This document shows, in pieces, positions 1 through 6,884 of a stretch of 29,463 nt of DNA. Numbering within the stretch: position 1 is the first letter of the stretch; every line of letters begins with the position of its first letter. Source of the DNA: Ktedonobacterales bacterium. Lineage in GTDB: Bacteria; Chloroflexota; Ktedonobacteria; Ktedonobacterales; JACDGC01. The translations under genes were made by a program, and so were the position numbers. The stretch spans positions 1 through 29,463 of the forward strand of contig JACDGC010000006.1 in NCBI GenBank assembly GCA_013815535.1, given 5' to 3'. The notes beneath the pieces are model-generated. The model made no database searches. It was not told where the DNA came from and was given only the letters and a program-made list of their open reading frames with translations.

Positions 1-535
1 TGGCTTTCTGGCAGCCAGCAGCGTCAATGGTGACCAGCCCACCAGCGAGCGCCAAACCCGCGAGGAGAGTGGGAATGGCCGTGATCTCGTTGGATTTGCG
101 CTCCACGGCTACCTGCCCTAACACCAGTCGGTGCTCACTGGCCCACGCACTCACCAAGTGGAGGGGCGACTGTTCTCGCTTGCGGTCAAAGGAATGGCGT
201 ACCGTCTTCCCGTCAATGGCCACATGCCCCACTGGAGTAGTATCCAGCCATTGCCCTACCCAGTGGCGAAAACACTGCTCAAATTGGTGGGGATCAATCA
301 GCATGAACACCCGACGAAAAGTGTCATGGGAGGGGATGCCGTGCTTCAACGTCAGGAAGCTTCTCAGCCAATCCTCCTTGCCCCTGGCATACAGCGCAAT
401 GTCTTCCCAACTCTCAGCGCCAGCAATCACTCCACAGATGGCCATGATCAGAATCTCGAGCAGGTCATGTTCCACTTTGGAGGCGCATCGGGGATCGTCT
501 ATCTTGGTAAATGCGGCAATGAGGTGTTTGAGCAA
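1..535 (-). CDS. ISAs1-family transposase, N-terminal part (runs off the window)
   Basis: Translating the minus strand gives an uninterrupted frame typical of ISAs1 transposases, which move DNA by DDE chemistry. It opens with the ISAs1-associated N-terminal domain (LLKHLIAAFTKIDDPR, then GVIAGAESWEDIALY). It continues with GIPSHDTFRRVF, the first catalytic aspartate in HVAIDGKTVR, then LHLVSAWASEHRLVLGQ, KSNEITAIPTLL and the second acidic block VTIDAAGCQK just before the edge. No ATG is available: an in-frame TAG lies a short way upstream and the first usable start is the TTG at 535, preceded by GAGGT, so initiation is at TTG or the 5' end has been altered. The C-terminal third, including the catalytic glutamate, is outside the window. 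Confidence 0.85.
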   Translation of the reverse strand, partial: MLKHLIAAFTKIDDPRCASKVEHDLLEILIMAICGVIAGAESWEDIALYARGKEDWLRSFLTLKHGIPSHDTFRRVFMLIDPHQFEQCFRHWVGQWLDTTPVGHVAIDGKTVRHSFDRKREQSPLHLVSAWASEHRLVLGQVAVERKSNEITAIPTLLAGLALAGGLVTIDAAGCQKA

Positions 536-620
536 GGGGGGTACCTCGATCCTGGTGAAATAAGTACCCTTACTCTAATCCCTCAGCCTATTGTGCGCAA
601 TTTCTCATGCGTTAGCCCTG
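1..620 (-). mobile_element. ISAs1-family insertion sequence, one end only
   Basis: The transposase open frame runs off the left edge. The outer end of the element is placed near 620 because the minus strand from there reads CAGGGCTAACGCATGAG, an end-like sequence starting with CAGGG, and because the reading frame of the neighbouring gene (774 downward) stops looking like protein there. The other end and any target-site duplication lie outside the window, so the boundary is an inference. Confidence 0.6.
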
Positions 621-774
621 GCAACGGCCCATGCTCGATTGCGGCAACCTCTGGAACCGTAAGCCGTGGAAACGCGATGGTGATGAAATGTTGGCTAGCA
701 GCATAGGTGTACTGCATGTTTTCTTCCCAGCAGGTGCGATTGGGGTCATACAGACCCCCGACGTGAAACAACAC
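583..774 (-). pseudogene. Small unknown gene truncated by the ISAs1 element
   Basis: A GTG start at 774 is preceded by GAGGAG six bases upstream, and that leader follows a terminator-like hairpin (797-823), the same arrangement seen before many genes in this window. The first 51 or so residues look like ordinary protein (start MLFHVGGLYDPNRTCWEE, later ASQHFITIAFPRLTVPE). The last dozen codons before the stop at 583 are read from the end of the insertion sequence (from about 620). The gene has therefore probably lost its C terminus to the insertion. I do not recognise the family. Confidence 0.5.
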
Positions 775-789
775 GATGTTCTCCTCACA

Positions 790-823
790 AAAAGAGGCAG
801 CCTTGAGTCTTACTCAAGGCTGC
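790..823 (-). terminator. Rho-independent terminator-like hairpin
   Basis: Twelve perfect base pairs (797-808 with 812-823) enclose a 3-nt loop. On the minus strand the stem is followed by CTCTTTTTG. It lies downstream of the GHKL ATPase remnant and 22 nt upstream of the GTG start at 774. Confidence 0.75.
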
Positions 824-1038
824 TGTAGCAATGGTTTTCTGACATCCCAATGTTGGCCGACGGTTATGGCGACACCAGGGTTGCGCGAGCGAACAATGCG
901 CCCTGCCTCATAGTGACTTTCGCCACGCGCGATCAGCGAGCGTGCCGCTACGCGATGCGCAGCGGGGCCTGGAAGGAGCGAACGACTAACGATACAAACT
1001 GAGCCTTTTGCTCTCGCCAGTACCGTTGACCACATCAA
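814..1038 (-). CDS. Possible small unknown protein (74 aa)
   Basis: A frame with plausible protein composition overlaps the last 50 or so bases of the upstream gene and ends inside the terminator stem. The stretch SLIARGESHYEAGRIV followed by PGVAITVGQHWDV looks protein-like. There is no clear ribosome binding site before the ATG ATG at 1038/1035, and the overlap with the terminator argues against it. I have no family to offer; it could equally be a non-coding stretch between the ATPase and its terminator. Confidence 0.25.
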   Translation of the reverse strand: MMWSTVLARAKGSVCIVSRSLLPGPAAHRVAARSLIARGESHYEAGRIVRSRNPGVAITVGQHWDVRKPLLQQP

Positions 1039-2227
1039 TCGCCCAAGGGGTGCTGGCCCCGTCGCGATAACAGTAGGTCACGTTCATGATAGGGGCCTGA
1101 CCGTCACGCATCCAGGCTTGGATCTGCGCGAGCGTGAATTGGGCGGGCACGCAATCACCAATGATTTGACGGATCAACGCATCGCAGGAGGCCCGATATG
1201 ATTCATATTGAGCATCATACGATTCATCCTCATCAGGCGTGAAACCGGCCCAGGCCAATCCTCCATAGAAGGTGCTTGGGGCAGCTCCGCCGATCACGAA
1301 ATCGACATACTCAACATCCCACTCAGCCCCTGAATCGAAGGCGAACACTGGGCAAGTCACCGCATGCCACTCCGCAGGTGGCTGGGTGACGGTGCCCAAT
1401 CCCCATTCTCCCGCTTCTCGGAATTCATGCGCGGTGCATGGGCTTGCGAGCGCTACGCCTGGCCGCCACCACACCACGGCAGATTGGAGGCGGTGCAGGT
1501 CCCCCCGAACCACTGCTACCGGGCGATCCAGCAATGGAAGCAAAGACGTCAGGCCATAATCATACTCGTCTGGTTCTGTCGCACTATCGCGCCACACCTT
1601 GAGGGATGATCCTTCTACCAACGTCACTGGCTCCGTGTAATCGTATAAACGATACTTGCTGCTCCAGTGCAAATCCTCGATAGTGCTGACGCTTGCGCGC
1701 GCTTCGCATGGACTGCCAACATAAAAGGGGAAGAGGCGACATGCCCGTGGCATATCGTAGGCATACGCCGCATTCACCCACGAGGGACGAATGGTCGCGC
1801 GCTGCGCCGGGTCGCTGAGATACGCAAAAACCGCATCCCACACGAACTCATGCAAGCGGTCCAAGGCCGCATCCCGAATCACTGCCGAACGCACGGGGGC
1901 CTGCGGGTGAACCGGGCGCCCATCGGTGACGGCCAGACAATAGCGCACCAGCGAGTGGAAAGGGTCAGGAATGAGTTGACCATACCAGTCGATATACGAG
2001 GAAGAAGTGGGAGAAACACTGAGCTGCTCCCACTTCCCGAAACCGATGGTCAGGCGATTCCCCTCATAGGTGGTTTCGATCACGGCAGAACGAGGTGTGC
2101 ATTCACGCGGGATATCGGTGCGCACATCCGCACCATCACAGGTGATGGCGAGCATGCCAGCATAGCCTCGTGCCGGTCCATCGGCATCCGGATCCGCATT
2201 CACCCAATAGGCTACGTACCTGGTCAC
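986..2227 (-). pseudogene. C-terminal part of a GHKL-type ATPase, out of frame with its N-terminal part
   Basis: This frame continues the GHKL ATPase that starts at 2714, but in the +1 frame. The N-terminal frame reads sensibly to about VRSLLG and this frame picks up at about VNADPDADGPARGYAG, so the break lies near 2190-2200, around a GGG run. The nominal GTG at 2227 has no ribosome binding site and falls inside the upstream frame, so it is not a convincing independent start. The segment (about 400 residues) carries no motif I can name and has many Trp and Tyr residues. Joined with the N-terminal part, the protein would be about 575 residues. The break could be a true mutation, a sequencing error or, less likely, programmed +1 frameshifting. 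Confidence 0.6.
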
Positions 2228-2714
2228 GGAATGCTGGGGTTCCCGCTACTTCGATGAAAAAGCCCCGAGTTGGTGATTCCTCAACCTCCATTCGTTCGAA
2301 CCAGGTGCTGTAGTAGGGCTGCTCTTCCCACCAGCGCTCCGTCACGATGGGCAAACGCAGCCCATGCGAGGCGAACGTTACGGCGCTGATATCCGCGCAT
2401 GCCAAAATGGCGTGTATCCCAAGCCCCATCGGATCTTGGTCCTCGGTGTGCGGGTCCAGGAAGTGGGAACGCCCCATCTGCAACAAGGCGTGAAATCCCT
2501 GCACCCCATCCTGCAAACCGTGGCCATCATCCCAACACTGGAAGCCCGAAGGCGTCATGACGAAATCGACATGATGGGCCCCAGCTCGCTGGCTGTTTTG
2601 GAGGATCTCGCCGAGAATCACGGTCGGTGTATTGGGAAACAGGCGTCGAATCGAACGACGAATCTGCGTAGGCGCAACCATTTCCCCCAGTTGTGCCGCA
2701 TCATTGACGGACAT
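2136..2714 (-). CDS. GHKL-superfamily ATPase, N-terminal ATP-binding part
   Basis: The ATG at 2714 follows AGGAG closely. The protein carries the Bergerat-fold nucleotide-binding motifs: N box with E36 and N40 (LGEILQNSQRAGA), G1 box DDGHGL (about residue 62) and G2 box DPMGLGI (about residue 94). This fold occurs in Hsp90, MutL, gyrase B and histidine kinases, and in uncharacterised ATPases of defence or mobile loci. There is no kinase dimerisation domain, and the N box begins only 36 residues in, as in Hsp90- or MutL-like stand-alone ATPases. After about residue 175 the frame turns to low-quality sequence (GSGCRWTGTRLCWHARHHL), consistent with a frameshift into the frame that ends at 986. 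The substrate is unknown. Confidence 0.7.
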   Translation of the reverse strand: MSVNDAAQLGEMVAPTQIRRSIRRLFPNTPTVILGEILQNSQRAGAHHVDFVMTPSGFQCWDDGHGLQDGVQGFHALLQMGRSHFLDPHTEDQDPMGLGIHAILACADISAVTFASHGLRLPIVTERWWEEQPYYSTWFERMEVEESPTRGFFIEVAGTPAFRDQVRSLLGECGSGCRWTGTRLCWHARHHL

Positions 2715-2744
2715 GCTTCTCCTCTTTCGTGAACATCTATCTGC

Positions 2745-2773
2745 AAAAAGGGCTACCTCTGCTGGAGGCAGCC
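2745..2773 (-). terminator. Terminator-like hairpin before the GHKL gene
   Basis: Nine-pair stem (2751-2759 with 2765-2773, one G-U pair) with a 5-nt loop, followed on the minus strand by CTTTTTG. It is the second of two hairpins between the stop at 2844 and the start at 2714. Confidence 0.65.
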
Positions 2774-2785
2774 ACAACAACACAT

Positions 2786-2810
2786 ATGCCCCCTTTCAGT
2801 TAGGGGGCAT
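2786..2810 (-). promoter_or_regulatory. Intercistronic stem-loop
   Basis: Perfect nine-pair stem (2786-2794 with 2802-2810) and 7-nt loop. On the minus strand it is followed by ATGTGTTGTTGTGG, a G/T-rich linker also found after other intercistronic hairpins in this window. Confidence 0.55.
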
Positions 2811-2843
2811 GACGAAACGATGTTGGCAGAGAACGGCTCTGCG

Positions 2844-3308
2844 TTACACGCGATCTGGGTCGATCAGGGTTTCAGCCTCATCAAGCGTGACCGGAACGGG
2901 AAGCGTACGCAGAAAGGTGAGTGCCTCCTCTGCCAACTCTCGGGTTGCGCTAAGGAGATCGGGTTGACCGTCGGTCAACTCTTGCACCTGCTGCGCGAGC
3001 ACTGCGAGTCGTTGTCGCAGAGCGGGTGCGGCAGCCATCAAAAGTACGCACCCACCAGCAAGCTGCTGATCGATCAGTGGCGCATCGATGATGGCCACCA
3101 ATATGCCTTCACAAGAGATGCCGCGTGCATCTTCGAGATCCTCGGTTGCCATCCCATCAAGATCGGCAGCGTTCCACGCGGGGCCAAGAAAGGCGCATCG
3201 GGTGGTAGGGGGTATCTGAGCATTGTGCATGGAAAGACGACCTTTCAAAGCAACAATGGGCGCTTTGTGACCATTCCTACCCAGTTTTGCCAACCAGGTA
3301 GCGAGCAT
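2844..3308 (-). CDS. Unknown protein (154 aa)
   Basis: The frame starts 10 bases after the stop of the preceding gene, with GAGG 13 bases upstream; a later ATG (MHNAQIPPT, residue 27) is an alternative start. The middle has an acidic segment (DLDGMATEDLEDARG). The C-terminal half is helical and Leu/Gln/Glu-rich (ALRQRLAVLAQQVQELTD) and may form a coiled coil. There are no membrane segments or recognised motifs. Tight linkage with the gene at 3319-3567 suggests co-translation. I do not recognise the family. Confidence 0.6.
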   Translation of the reverse strand: MLATWLAKLGRNGHKAPIVALKGRLSMHNAQIPPTTRCAFLGPAWNAADLDGMATEDLEDARGISCEGILVAIIDAPLIDQQLAGGCVLLMAAAPALRQRLAVLAQQVQELTDGQPDLLSATRELAEEALTFLRTLPVPVTLDEAETLIDPDRV

Positions 3309-3318
3309 TGATCAGTCA

Positions 3319-3567
3319 TCAATCCTCGTCACAGTCGCTGCCATCGTCGGTAAGCTGAAAAAACTCTGCAGAGGAGGCCTGCGCCATCAGCAGCTGGGCC
3401 ATCGTTGGGCCGTCAACCTTCTCACTCTTCGTAACCGTCCATTGACCTGAACACTCTCCGTCGGAGATGTCAGAGGCAATCTCATCCAAAGAACCGGGGT
3501 CAAAGGGTACTGCGGAGAGCACCTCAATCTCAATCACCGTCCGAAAGAATGTTCGCTGACTCGCCAT
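3319..3567 (-). CDS. Small acidic unknown protein (82 aa)
   Basis: The ATG at 3567 is preceded by GGAGG at 7 bases, which decides the start over upstream in-frame ATGs. The sequence opens MASQRTFFRTVIEIEVLS, continues with an acidic stretch (LDEIASDISDGECSG) and ends in DDGSDCDED. Small acidic proteins of this pattern are familiar to me from plasmid-type gene clusters as conserved hypotheticals, but no function is known to me. It is followed after 10 bases by the gene starting at 3308, so the two form one translational unit. Confidence 0.7.
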   Translation of the reverse strand: MASQRTFFRTVIEIEVLSAVPFDPGSLDEIASDISDGECSGQWTVTKSEKVDGPTMAQLLMAQASSAEFFQLTDDGSDCDED

Positions 3568-3656
3568 CGATCTCCCTCCATTTGCTTGGTGCCGTGCCAT
3601 CCCGGACCATCCTAGATTGCCTGTTTGTCCCACTCACGGGATTGGCCGTATGGACG

Positions 3657-3687
3657 AAAAAGGGCGATCCCCAGATGAGGATCGCCC
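3657..3687 (-). terminator. Rho-independent terminator
   Basis: Nine-pair perfect stem (3662-3670 with 3679-3687), 8-nt loop, followed on the minus strand by CTTTTTCG. It separates the gene ending at 3779 from the one starting at 3567. Confidence 0.8.
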
Positions 3688-3778
3688 GTCATACCTCTTT
3701 CCAGCGCTCTGCGCCGGCAAAAGGAGATGCATCGATGAGGTGGCGCACCGTCGCCGTGATACCATGGTTCACACGAGG

Positions 3779-4207
3779 TCATGCGCGCTTGGCTCGCGTA
3801 GGAAGGGCGCGCAGCATCTGCACCACCTCATCGACGAGGTGGGGATCATCGAGGATCTCAGCCGCATGCACGAGGCGGACATCGAAGGGTCGCAAATAGG
3901 CGCAAGGCTGCATCTCCACCCGCTCCCAGCGCGTGAGCAGTTGGCACGCCGTCGAAATCCCATCCCCGTCCACGTAATGCCCGCGATAGAGACAGACCAC
4001 ATGGCAGGCAGGATGCCATTGGCAGCCGACAATCATCAACTGCGCGGCAGGGCCAAGCACCCGCTGCATCGCTCGCACGAGCACACAGCACATGCCATCG
4101 TACCAGCCAAAACCCATGCGCTCAACGAAAGCCACGCCAGCACCCTTCCATAGGGCGTGTCGGAGTTCGTGTGCATCCCAGGGGAAGGCTGCTTGAGGAG
4201 CATTCAT
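3779..4207 (-). CDS. Unknown protein (142 aa)
   Basis: The ATG at 4207 has AGGAG six bases upstream and lies 9 bases after the stop of the dehydrogenase gene, so the two are surely co-transcribed. The protein is mixed alpha/beta in appearance, with Cys and Trp residues (GFGWYDGMCCVLVRAMQ, then VGCQWHPACHVVCLYRGHYVDGDG) and a basic C terminus. The CxW-HPACH region could bind a metal, but this is a guess from spacing only. The terminator at 3657-3687 follows it. I do not recognise the family. Confidence 0.65.
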   Translation of the reverse strand: MNAPQAAFPWDAHELRHALWKGAGVAFVERMGFGWYDGMCCVLVRAMQRVLGPAAQLMIVGCQWHPACHVVCLYRGHYVDGDGISTACQLLTRWERVEMQPCAYLRPFDVRLVHAAEILDDPHLVDEVVQMLRALPTRAKRA

Positions 4208-4216
4208 GATCGTCTC

Positions 4217-5431
4217 CTAGCGCTCACCAGCACAGGTGATCATCAGTTTCCCATGCCCCGCGCGCAGATCCAAGCCCCGCAGCACATGTAACAACGCCGG
4301 CGATCCATCGGCGGAGGTCCAATCGCTCACGCCGTCGGCATGGGCCTCAATAGTGGGGCTTGCCCACCCAGGAATGACGCCGGTCACTGCCCGGCCAAGC
4401 GCTACACCAGATGCCGCAACCATGGCCACCGCTTGGGGAGCTAGATGGTCAAAATAGCCGCTATGGCCCAGATAGAGAATGCGTCGGCCATCGCTCTGGG
4501 TGGTCCACACCGCACGCGCAGCGCGATGCATCCGTTCGTAGGACAGCATTCCGGAATCGTCAGTGCTGCTACGCTCACTGGTGTTCAATCCAGCGAACAA
4601 ATAGAGTAATGCCCCGTCGGCGGTGACCGACTCCCCCATCTTGATCGCCCCCAGACTAGAAGCCGCGACCATCACGAGATCAAAATCTCGCTCGCCCTGG
4701 TAAGCCACGCCACCTTCCAGGCAATCTTGCGCAAGACGTATGCGCGCCGCTTCCTGATCAGCGAAACAGAGGGAAAACCCATATTTGCGCAAGGCCACCG
4801 CATACAGAATCCCGATGGGGCCGCAACCGATGATTAAGGCGCGTTTTCCCGACATCGGGGGCCGTTGTAACAAGGTGAGCTGGCGCGCCATCAATTCATA
4901 GGCACTCAGCACACAGAGCATGGGTTCCGTCCAGGCAAATAGTGCCACCCCGAGATGGGGAGCGCTCGCTTCTGCTTGCCGTACAAATGCGGGATCCACC
5001 TGTACAAGATGGGTGCAAGGGGCAATGACCATATCCCCCCAAACGCCATCGACATCCCAGCCACTATGTCTTGTGTGGCTTTGACCAATGCACTCCGGAA
5101 CGACCGTTGACGAAGCACAATAGGTCGCGTGATCTGCGGGGAAATAATGGGGGAGGACGACGACATGATCACCAATCATAAGATGGGTCGCGCCAGCGCC
5201 GATCTGTTCGATGATCCCAATCCCTTCATGACCTAATCGAACCGGGCGATGAGCATCACCAGTAGCGACTTTGTCGCCACGAACAACCCGGATATCAGCG
5301 CCACAAATCCCAGCGCCAACCATCCGAATACGTGCCTCACCTGGCCCTGGTTGGGGAAGCGCCCCGTGAAGCTGGACGACGGCGACTTCGCCATGCTCGC
5401 GCTGCGCCTGAAACCACTGTTGCATCGACAT
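4217..5431 (-). CDS. Zinc-type medium-chain dehydrogenase (alcohol dehydrogenase-like)
   Basis: This is a medium-chain dehydrogenase/reductase of 404 residues, slightly long for the family. It has an N-terminal GroES-like domain with the catalytic-zinc region GAGICGADIR (Cys43) and the GHE motif (His68-Glu69). The Rossmann cofactor domain has ALIIGCGPIGILYAVAL at about residue 195. Family members oxidise alcohols, polyols or sugars with NAD(P). The usual four-cysteine structural-zinc lobe is not evident, and a WD-rich insert (about 125-140) is unusual. The start at 5431 has GAGG at 6 bases. It is the first gene of the transcription unit after the bidirectional terminator at 5742-5781; a metabolic enzyme is out of keeping with the plasmid-type genes around it. 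The substrate cannot be named. Confidence 0.85.
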   Translation of the reverse strand: MSMQQWFQAQREHGEVAVVQLHGALPQPGPGEARIRMVGAGICGADIRVVRGDKVATGDAHRPVRLGHEGIGIIEQIGAGATHLMIGDHVVVLPHYFPADHATYCASSTVVPECIGQSHTRHSGWDVDGVWGDMVIAPCTHLVQVDPAFVRQAEASAPHLGVALFAWTEPMLCVLSAYELMARQLTLLQRPPMSGKRALIIGCGPIGILYAVALRKYGFSLCFADQEAARIRLAQDCLEGGVAYQGERDFDLVMVAASSLGAIKMGESVTADGALLYLFAGLNTSERSSTDDSGMLSYERMHRAARAVWTTQSDGRRILYLGHSGYFDHLAPQAVAMVAASGVALGRAVTGVIPGWASPTIEAHADGVSDWTSADGSPALLHVLRGLDLRAGHGKLMITCAGER

Positions 5432-5463
5432 GATGTTCCTCTTTCTGCGTGCGCCACTGCTGG

Positions 5464-5481
5464 GGCGTCAAACCGAGACAG
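5464..5481. repeat. Direct repeat, copy 1
   Basis: GGCGTCAAACCGAGACAG; the second copy at 5679-5696 differs at one position. The similarity extends weakly on both sides. On the minus strand one frame reads CLGLTPQQ. Confidence 0.6.
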
Positions 5482-5678
5482 GTGGCGCGTGTTTTTGTAC
5501 ACGAAGTGGCGCGACGAGCCTAGTGGCGACTCGTCGCAGCATTCGCGATTGGGGTGTGAACGCGACCATGCGCGCTCATTGAGGGTACGGGGGGCCACAG
5601 TTATGGAGGCGTCATGTCCGGAGCGTGTGATACAGTTCCGATAGCATGAGTTCCTCGTGCTCGCGGCGTTTCTGTTGT

Positions 5679-5696
5679 GGCGTCAAACCGAGGCAG
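5679..5696. repeat. Direct repeat, copy 2
   Basis: GGCGTCAAACCGAGGCAG, one mismatch from the copy at 5464-5481, 215 bp away. The minus-strand frame again reads CLGLTPQQ and then continues to a plausible protein C terminus with a stop near 5614. Confidence 0.6.
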
Positions 5697-5741
5697 AGCG
5701 CCGTGTCTGTTCACTCCATGATGCGAGAAGTTTCCAAGGGA

Positions 5742-5781
5742 ACAAAAAGGCCCGACACCTTACCGTGTCGGGCTCTTTTTT
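5742..5781. terminator. Bidirectional rho-independent terminator ending the PRTRC operon
   Basis: Nine-pair stem (5750-5758 with 5765-5773) with a 6-nt loop. The plus strand continues TCTTTTTT and the minus strand CTTTTTGTT, so it can work in both directions. It lies downstream of the PRTRC ThiF gene and separates it from the dehydrogenase unit. Confidence 0.85.
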
Positions 5782-5908
5782 GCATCGCTCTACAAGTGCA
5801 TTCCTTTCAGGCGGTCCCCGTGCAGCATGGTTGCATATGGGCATGCGCAGATCTCCTCTCATCGTGCCGTGGTGAACAGGTAACACCATACAACGACCAT
5901 GTGTATTT

Positions 5909-6013
5909 TCAGCCCTTGTATGGAACCCCGTCGGGTTTGGTGATCAGTGCTGCCTTGCTGAGAGACCACGAGGAATGCTCGGTGTTGTCAAAGGCTATTG
6001 AGATCGAGGCCAT
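5909..6013 (-). CDS. Possible small ORF overlapping the end of the ThiF gene (34 aa)
   Basis: An ATG inside the last codons of the ThiF gene opens a second frame that runs 34 codons past it with gene-like codon choice (MASISIAFDNTEHSSW, later ITKPDGVPYKG). There is no clear ribosome binding site; translation would depend on coupling to ThiF. It might instead be the authentic C terminus of ThiF if a frameshift is present, but the ThiF ending (SLDGLDLNSL) also looks natural. Function unknown. Confidence 0.3.
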   Translation of the reverse strand: MASISIAFDNTEHSSWSLSKAALITKPDGVPYKG

Positions 6014-6884
6014 CCAGCGACAGTGGTGCTTCCGACGGTTGGGGGACAATGAAAAAGTCGGGAGTGGTGTCGAGCATGGGGGCAAGGGTTTGGGGGGTCA
6101 GATACTTCGAACGTGCAGTGCCCGTTTTCAAGTCGATGGTGGTGGCACAGCGCCTCAGGCCACCATCGATGAGGACTTCTTGGAGATATTGCGCCAGTTC
6201 CGCCGCCATACGCATGTTGATGGTACGCGACTGCAGGTTCGCCGCCGCCAATTCAGCACACGAGCGGCGTCGCGCCATCACCTCATCTGGCTCGAAGTCC
6301 AATAACCCTGGTTCCTGAATGGCTGGCGCGGGGAGATCCGTACAGACCCCCGTGGCAAACGCTCGTCGCAACCGCTCCCGATCAGCGGTGGTGCCGATGA
6401 TCACCTGCCCATTATCGAAGCTGTTACCCGCATCGAGGTACAGGATCAGACGATGCTCAGAGATGCCGACCAACGCGCGTGAAAGCTCACGCCGCGCCGC
6501 ACTATTGTCCGTACACCCCACCAGGACCGTGAGGTGTTGCCAACCACGGACTTTGTTCGCATCAAACCGGTCGATCACGGCCGTCATGGGCATGCCACTC
6601 GGCACCCCATACCGAAAGGCCAGGATAGTCGCTTTGTTCAGCCCAACATCCTTCAGAAAAAAGTTCTGGCGCGAACAATTCTGTTCCGAGACCGTATCTG
6701 GATCGACGAGGGCAATGGACACCTGATGCCCATCCCGTTGGAGTTGGCGAGCCAGCTCCGGTAAGAATGGCACGAGATGCGATCCCGTCCCTCCTACCCC
6801 GGCCACAGTGATCTGGATGCGATGTGGTTTGAAAAGGACGAAGGGCCGCGCCTGCCGATAGCTCATATCGAGGGTCAAGCCCAT
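5988..6884 (-). CDS. PRTRC system ThiF-family (E1-like) adenylating protein
   Basis: This 298-residue protein has the Rossmann-type nucleotide-binding motif VAGVGGTGSH (Gly29-Gly34) and the E1/MoeB/ThiF signature that follows: Asp61/Asp63 in VDPDTV, Asn69 and Arg72 in QNCSRQNF, Lys84 in GLNKA, and Asp126 in VGCTDN. In this family the C-terminal glycine of a ubiquitin-like protein is adenylated with ATP; Cys181, in the loop after the second half of the core, is a possible thioester site but is not proven. It is the last gene in the order E-C-F-B-A-ThiF, starts 10 bp inside the end of the JAMM gene with GAGG upstream, and is closed by the terminator at 5742-5781. The assignment to PRTRC ThiF rests on both sequence and synteny. 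Confidence 0.9.
   Translation of the reverse strand: MGLTLDMSYRQARPFVLFKPHRIQITVAGVGGTGSHLVPFLPELARQLQRDGHQVSIALVDPDTVSEQNCSRQNFFLKDVGLNKATILAFRYGVPSGMPMTAVIDRFDANKVRGWQHLTVLVGCTDNSAARRELSRALVGISEHRLILYLDAGNSFDNGQVIIGTTADRERLRRAFATGVCTDLPAPAIQEPGLLDFEPDEVMARRRSCAELAAANLQSRTINMRMAAELAQYLQEVLIDGGLRRCATTIDLKTGTARSKYLTPQTLAPMLDTTPDFFIVPQPSEAPLSLDGLDLNSL

Larger units (their letters stand above)
5432..5908. other. Gene-poor region with terminator and a duplicated segment
   Basis: No convincing complete gene is seen. It contains the bidirectional terminator (5742-5781), inverted repeats upstream of the dehydrogenase (for example GCGACGAG near 5510 and its complement near 5530), and two copies of a 17-18 nt sequence (5464-5481 and 5679-5696). 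In both copies one minus-strand frame reads CLGLTPQQ followed by a charged stretch, the second ending EELMLSELYHTLRT and a stop near 5614. These may be remnants of a duplicated gene end. A promoter for the dehydrogenase unit is expected here but I could not identify one reliably. Confidence 0.4.

Noticed and set aside
5683..5889. A 68-codon minus-strand frame with a good AGGAG site before the ATG near 5844
   Set aside because: It would run straight through the bidirectional terminator at 5742-5781 and the repeat copy at 5679; the sequence after the terminator is not protein-like.
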